Source: Arcticibacter eurypsychrophilus
Lineage (GTDB): Bacteria > Bacteroidota > Bacteroidia > Sphingobacteriales > Sphingobacteriaceae
Assembly: GCF_001730525.1 (NCBI RefSeq)
Contig: NZ_MDFN01000014.1
Coordinates: forward strand, 1-64,000
Direction: 5' to 3'
Length of the DNA: 64,000 nt
Shown: piece by piece, positions 62,117-64,000 of the stretch
Position numbering within the stretch: position 1 is the stretch's first letter
Layout of the letters: the number at the start of each line of letters is the position of its first letter
Translations under genes and position numbers: made by a program
The notes under the pieces: model-generated
Seen by the model: the letters and a program-made list of their open reading frames with translations, nothing else
What the model was told of the DNA's origin: nothing
Databases searched by the model: none

Positions 62117-62201
62117 AATCAAGTTTTAATCAGGATGAAATAAATTTGACATTTCCATATATCCGCAAAAAAAAGCTATACTTGGTCAAAGAATTTAAGC
62201 T

Positions 62202-62783
62202 TTGAAGTTTATTAAAAATAAAGAAGGTCATACAAACGTTGAGGAAGCTGATATGCTATCCGCTTATCGGCGAACGGGTGATCTTGAAATTTTGGGAAAG
62301 CTTTATAATGACTATATGACCCTCGTGTATGGGCTCTGTTTGAAATATCTGAAGGACGAGGAGCTAAGCAAAGATGCGGTGATGCAGATTTTTGAAGAGC
62401 TGATCGAAAAGCTTAAAAAGTTTGAAGTCAGCAACTTTAAAAGCTGGTTGTACACACTTGCGCGCAATCATTGTTTAATGATACTCAGAAGCAATTCTAA
62501 GCACGTTTTTGTATCTTTAGATAACGAAAATATGGAAAGACCCGAAGTTGTGCATCTTTCTATAGATACAAATAATGAGAGTCAGTTGCTAAGCATGGAA
62601 AAGTGTATAGAGACTTTGCCAGAAGAACAACGACTAACGATAGACCTTTTTTATCTTCAGCAGAAGTGTTATAAAGAGGTTGCAGATAGTACAGGTTTTG
62701 ATATGAACAAAGTGAAAAGTTATATTCAGAACGGGAAGCGTAACTTAAAAAATTGTATGGAACGCAATGGGAGAAACGAATAA
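62202..62783 (+). CDS. ECF-type RNA polymerase sigma factor
   Basis: Sigma-70 family factor with region 2 (GKLYNDYMTLVYGLCLKYLK, then AVMQIFEELIEKLKKFEVSNFKSWLYTLARNH) and region 4 (ETLPEEQRLTIDLFYLQQ, CYKEVADSTGFDMNKVKSYI, QNGKRNLKN). 193 aa from a TTG at 62202; the first ATG (62253) would remove 17 residues that relatives seem to have, but it has a better GAGGA ribosome site. A TATACTTG -7 element (62177-62184) would leave an 11-nt leader for the TTG. Its stop overlaps the anti-sigma-like gene by 17 bp. Confidence 0.88.
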   Translation: MKFIKNKEGHTNVEEADMLSAYRRTGDLEILGKLYNDYMTLVYGLCLKYLKDEELSKDAVMQIFEELIEKLKKFEVSNFKSWLYTLARNHCLMILRSNSKHVFVSLDNENMERPEVVHLSIDTNNESQLLSMEKCIETLPEEQRLTIDLFYLQQKCYKEVADSTGFDMNKVKSYIQNGKRNLKNCMERNGRNE

Positions 62784-63867
62784 ATTAAAATATAACCTCT
62801 TACAGCAGTATCTGAATGGACAGCTTGATCCTAAAGGGATGCATGAGCTTGAAAAGGATGCTTTAGAAGATCCCTTTTTAGCTGAAGCCCTGGATGGCTA
62901 TGAGGCGATTAAAGGGTCGTTGCACCCTCATTTAAGTATATTGCAAAGGCAGTTGGAGGATCGTATTGCGCAGAAGTACGTGAAGAAAAATGCGATGTTC
63001 TTTACCTGGCAGCGTCTGAGTGTCGCTGCTGCAGCAAGCTTGTTATTTGTCTCAGCAAGCATTCTGTTTTTTATGAAGGGCACAAATCGTTCAGCTAAAG
63101 TTGCAGTTAACCCTAAACAAACAGAAGTAAGACTTACTGCTGCGGATCGGCTAGGTAAGGAGGAATCTGATATTGATATTAAAGAAGAAGAACAACTTGT
63201 GGCCGCCACAGTGCCTAATAAAGCGGTTCAATCAGGGTCGTTGCCATTAACGAATTCTCAGGTTCAATCTGCAGTTCCTTCTATTTCGTCTCGGGTGCCT
63301 ATATCTGGATCTTCAGCTCGCTCCAAGGTTCAAGCTGCTGATGTAAGCGCTACTTCAATTAATGAAAGTTTTGTCAAGATTCCCCTGAGTAGCAATAAAA
63401 AAGAGGAAGGAGAAATCATTGCCTCTAGTCGAACAGCTTCATCAGCAGCAATTGCAAATCCTGATTTGCTAGTTGCATCTACTCCTAATGCAAGATTATC
63501 TAGAACAGCCAGTACTCAATCCATGGTAATGACTTCAAAAGAGCAATTAAACTCCCTTAATGAGGTGGTTGTATCAGGTTATTCATCCACCAGTAAGCAG
63601 GATTTAGTTAAGCCAGCTGCAGGATGGAAGATCTATCAGGAGTACTTAATCAAGAATCAAAATGCAGACCTTAGAACAATATCCCGGGATTCTGTTATCG
63701 TCCTGTTTAATGTAGATGTTAAAGGTAATCCTATCAATCTGCTTATTGAAAAAGGGATAGATGAATTACACAATCAGGAAGCGATCCGATTGATTAAACA
63801 AGGCCCATTATGGCAATCGAATACTAGTGGAGGTTTGCTTAGAGGCCGGGTGACAGTTCCTTTTTAA
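62767..63867 (+). CDS. Anti-sigma-like membrane protein with TonB-like C-terminus
   Basis: N-terminal cytoplasmic part (about 1-75) with LLQQYLNGQLDPKGMHELEK, the usual pattern of Bacteroidota anti-sigma/TonB hybrids, then one membrane helix (LSVAAAASLLFVSASILFFM). A Ser/Ala-rich periplasmic linker of about 170 residues contains LNEVVVSGYSSTSKQ, and a C-terminal domain (about 285-366: GWKIYQEYLIKNQNADLR, SVIVLFNVDVKGNPINLLIE, RGRVTVPF) resembles the TonB C-terminal fold. It overlaps the sigma gene by 17 bp, so the two are coupled and it probably holds the sigma factor at the membrane (inference). Confidence 0.82.
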   Translation: MGETNKLKYNLLQQYLNGQLDPKGMHELEKDALEDPFLAEALDGYEAIKGSLHPHLSILQRQLEDRIAQKYVKKNAMFFTWQRLSVAAAASLLFVSASILFFMKGTNRSAKVAVNPKQTEVRLTAADRLGKEESDIDIKEEEQLVAATVPNKAVQSGSLPLTNSQVQSAVPSISSRVPISGSSARSKVQAADVSATSINESFVKIPLSSNKKEEGEIIASSRTASSAAIANPDLLVASTPNARLSRTASTQSMVMTSKEQLNSLNEVVVSGYSSTSKQDLVKPAAGWKIYQEYLIKNQNADLRTISRDSVIVLFNVDVKGNPINLLIEKGIDELHNQEAIRLIKQGPLWQSNTSGGLLRGRVTVPF

Positions 63868-63962
63868 TCCTGGTAACAGTGCATTTCAAATTACAAATAC
63901 TGAACCGCTGTAAACGTTTCATACTATTTTAATTTTTCTTATATATTATCCAATCTTTATTA

Positions 63963-64000
63963 ATGAAAAACATCATTTTTCTGCTTTCCTTAGCCCTATT
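63963..64000 (+). CDS. Start of a gene running off the window
   Basis: ATG at 63963 begins MKNIIFLLSLAL, the look of a signal peptide, and is cut by the window end. It lies 95 bp after the anti-sigma-like gene on the same strand. The product cannot be named. Confidence 0.5.
   Translation, partial: MKNIIFLLSLAL

Overview
The window reads as ordinary chromosome of a Bacteroidota bacterium, most likely Sphingobacteriaceae (Pedobacter-like; the genus is inferred, not shown). The supporting signs are a fused LpxC-FabZ protein, GldD, a PorX-type response regulator with a PglZ domain, futalosine-pathway menaquinone genes (mqnB, mqnD), a ligase/exonuclease/Lhr-type helicase cassette, several promoters that fit the Bacteroidota -7 pattern TAnnTTTG, weak Shine-Dalgarno signals, many lipoproteins, and a DNA composition of about 40% G+C with no obvious break. 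I see no rRNA, tRNA, CRISPR array, insertion sequence or prophage.

Layout. 0-2.5 kb: a lipoprotein amidase, then a peroxiredoxin and an AhpD-like partner. 2.5-7.1 kb: a TetR-TolC-HlyD-MFS tripartite efflux operon on the minus strand. Its HlyD gene is cut by a single in-frame amber codon, and a 48-bp perfect palindrome covers the TetR start. 7.3-12.1 kb: a two-helix mini-protein and a cyanophycin cluster, with cphA divergent from cphB and an isoaspartyl peptidase. 12.1-16.6 kb: two related secreted TPR proteins and a tail-specific protease. 16.8-17.0 kb: a structured array of 11-bp repeats. 17.0-22.2 kb: the DNA repair cassette of MBL exonuclease, ATP-dependent ligase and Lhr-like helicase. 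22.3-31.2 kb: envelope and housekeeping genes (NlpC/P60, lipocalin, CtpA, beta-barrel protein, DigH-like glycosidase, coiled-coil protein). 31.2-36.9 kb: a minus-strand queD-folE-fabD-NtrY-like kinase operon.

37.0-39.4 kb: mqnB-mqnD and hldD on the plus strand. 39.4-43.5 kb: a minus-strand operon comA-aroE-gldD-MBL-lolE-like. 43.6-45.0 kb: a TPR protein. 45.3-47.2 kb: a small unknown, a cyclophilin lipoprotein and exonuclease III. 47.3 kb: a second, unrelated 11-bp tandem repeat. 47.4-53.2 kb: the lipid A operon (HD protein, lpxD, lpxC-fabZ, lpxA, ABC ATPase, 5-FTHF cyclo-ligase). 53.3-59.5 kb: porX, tsaE, an alanine-dehydrogenase-like gene, a YihY/BrkB protein and a DUF885 peptidase. 59.5-64.0 kb: DUF4197 and VWA genes divergent from an ECF sigma factor and its overlapping membrane anti-sigma-like partner, then a gene running off the end.

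The main themes are envelope biogenesis (lipid A, heptose, lipoprotein export, peptidoglycan hydrolases), gliding/type IX secretion (gldD, porX), nitrogen storage as cyanophycin, and DNA repair. The items most worth a second look are the long palindrome, the amber-interrupted HlyD, the two 11-bp repeat structures, comA placed beside gldD, the alanine-dehydrogenase homologue without its catalytic histidine, and the SusC-like VVxGY motif shared by the VWA protein and the anti-sigma-like protein.
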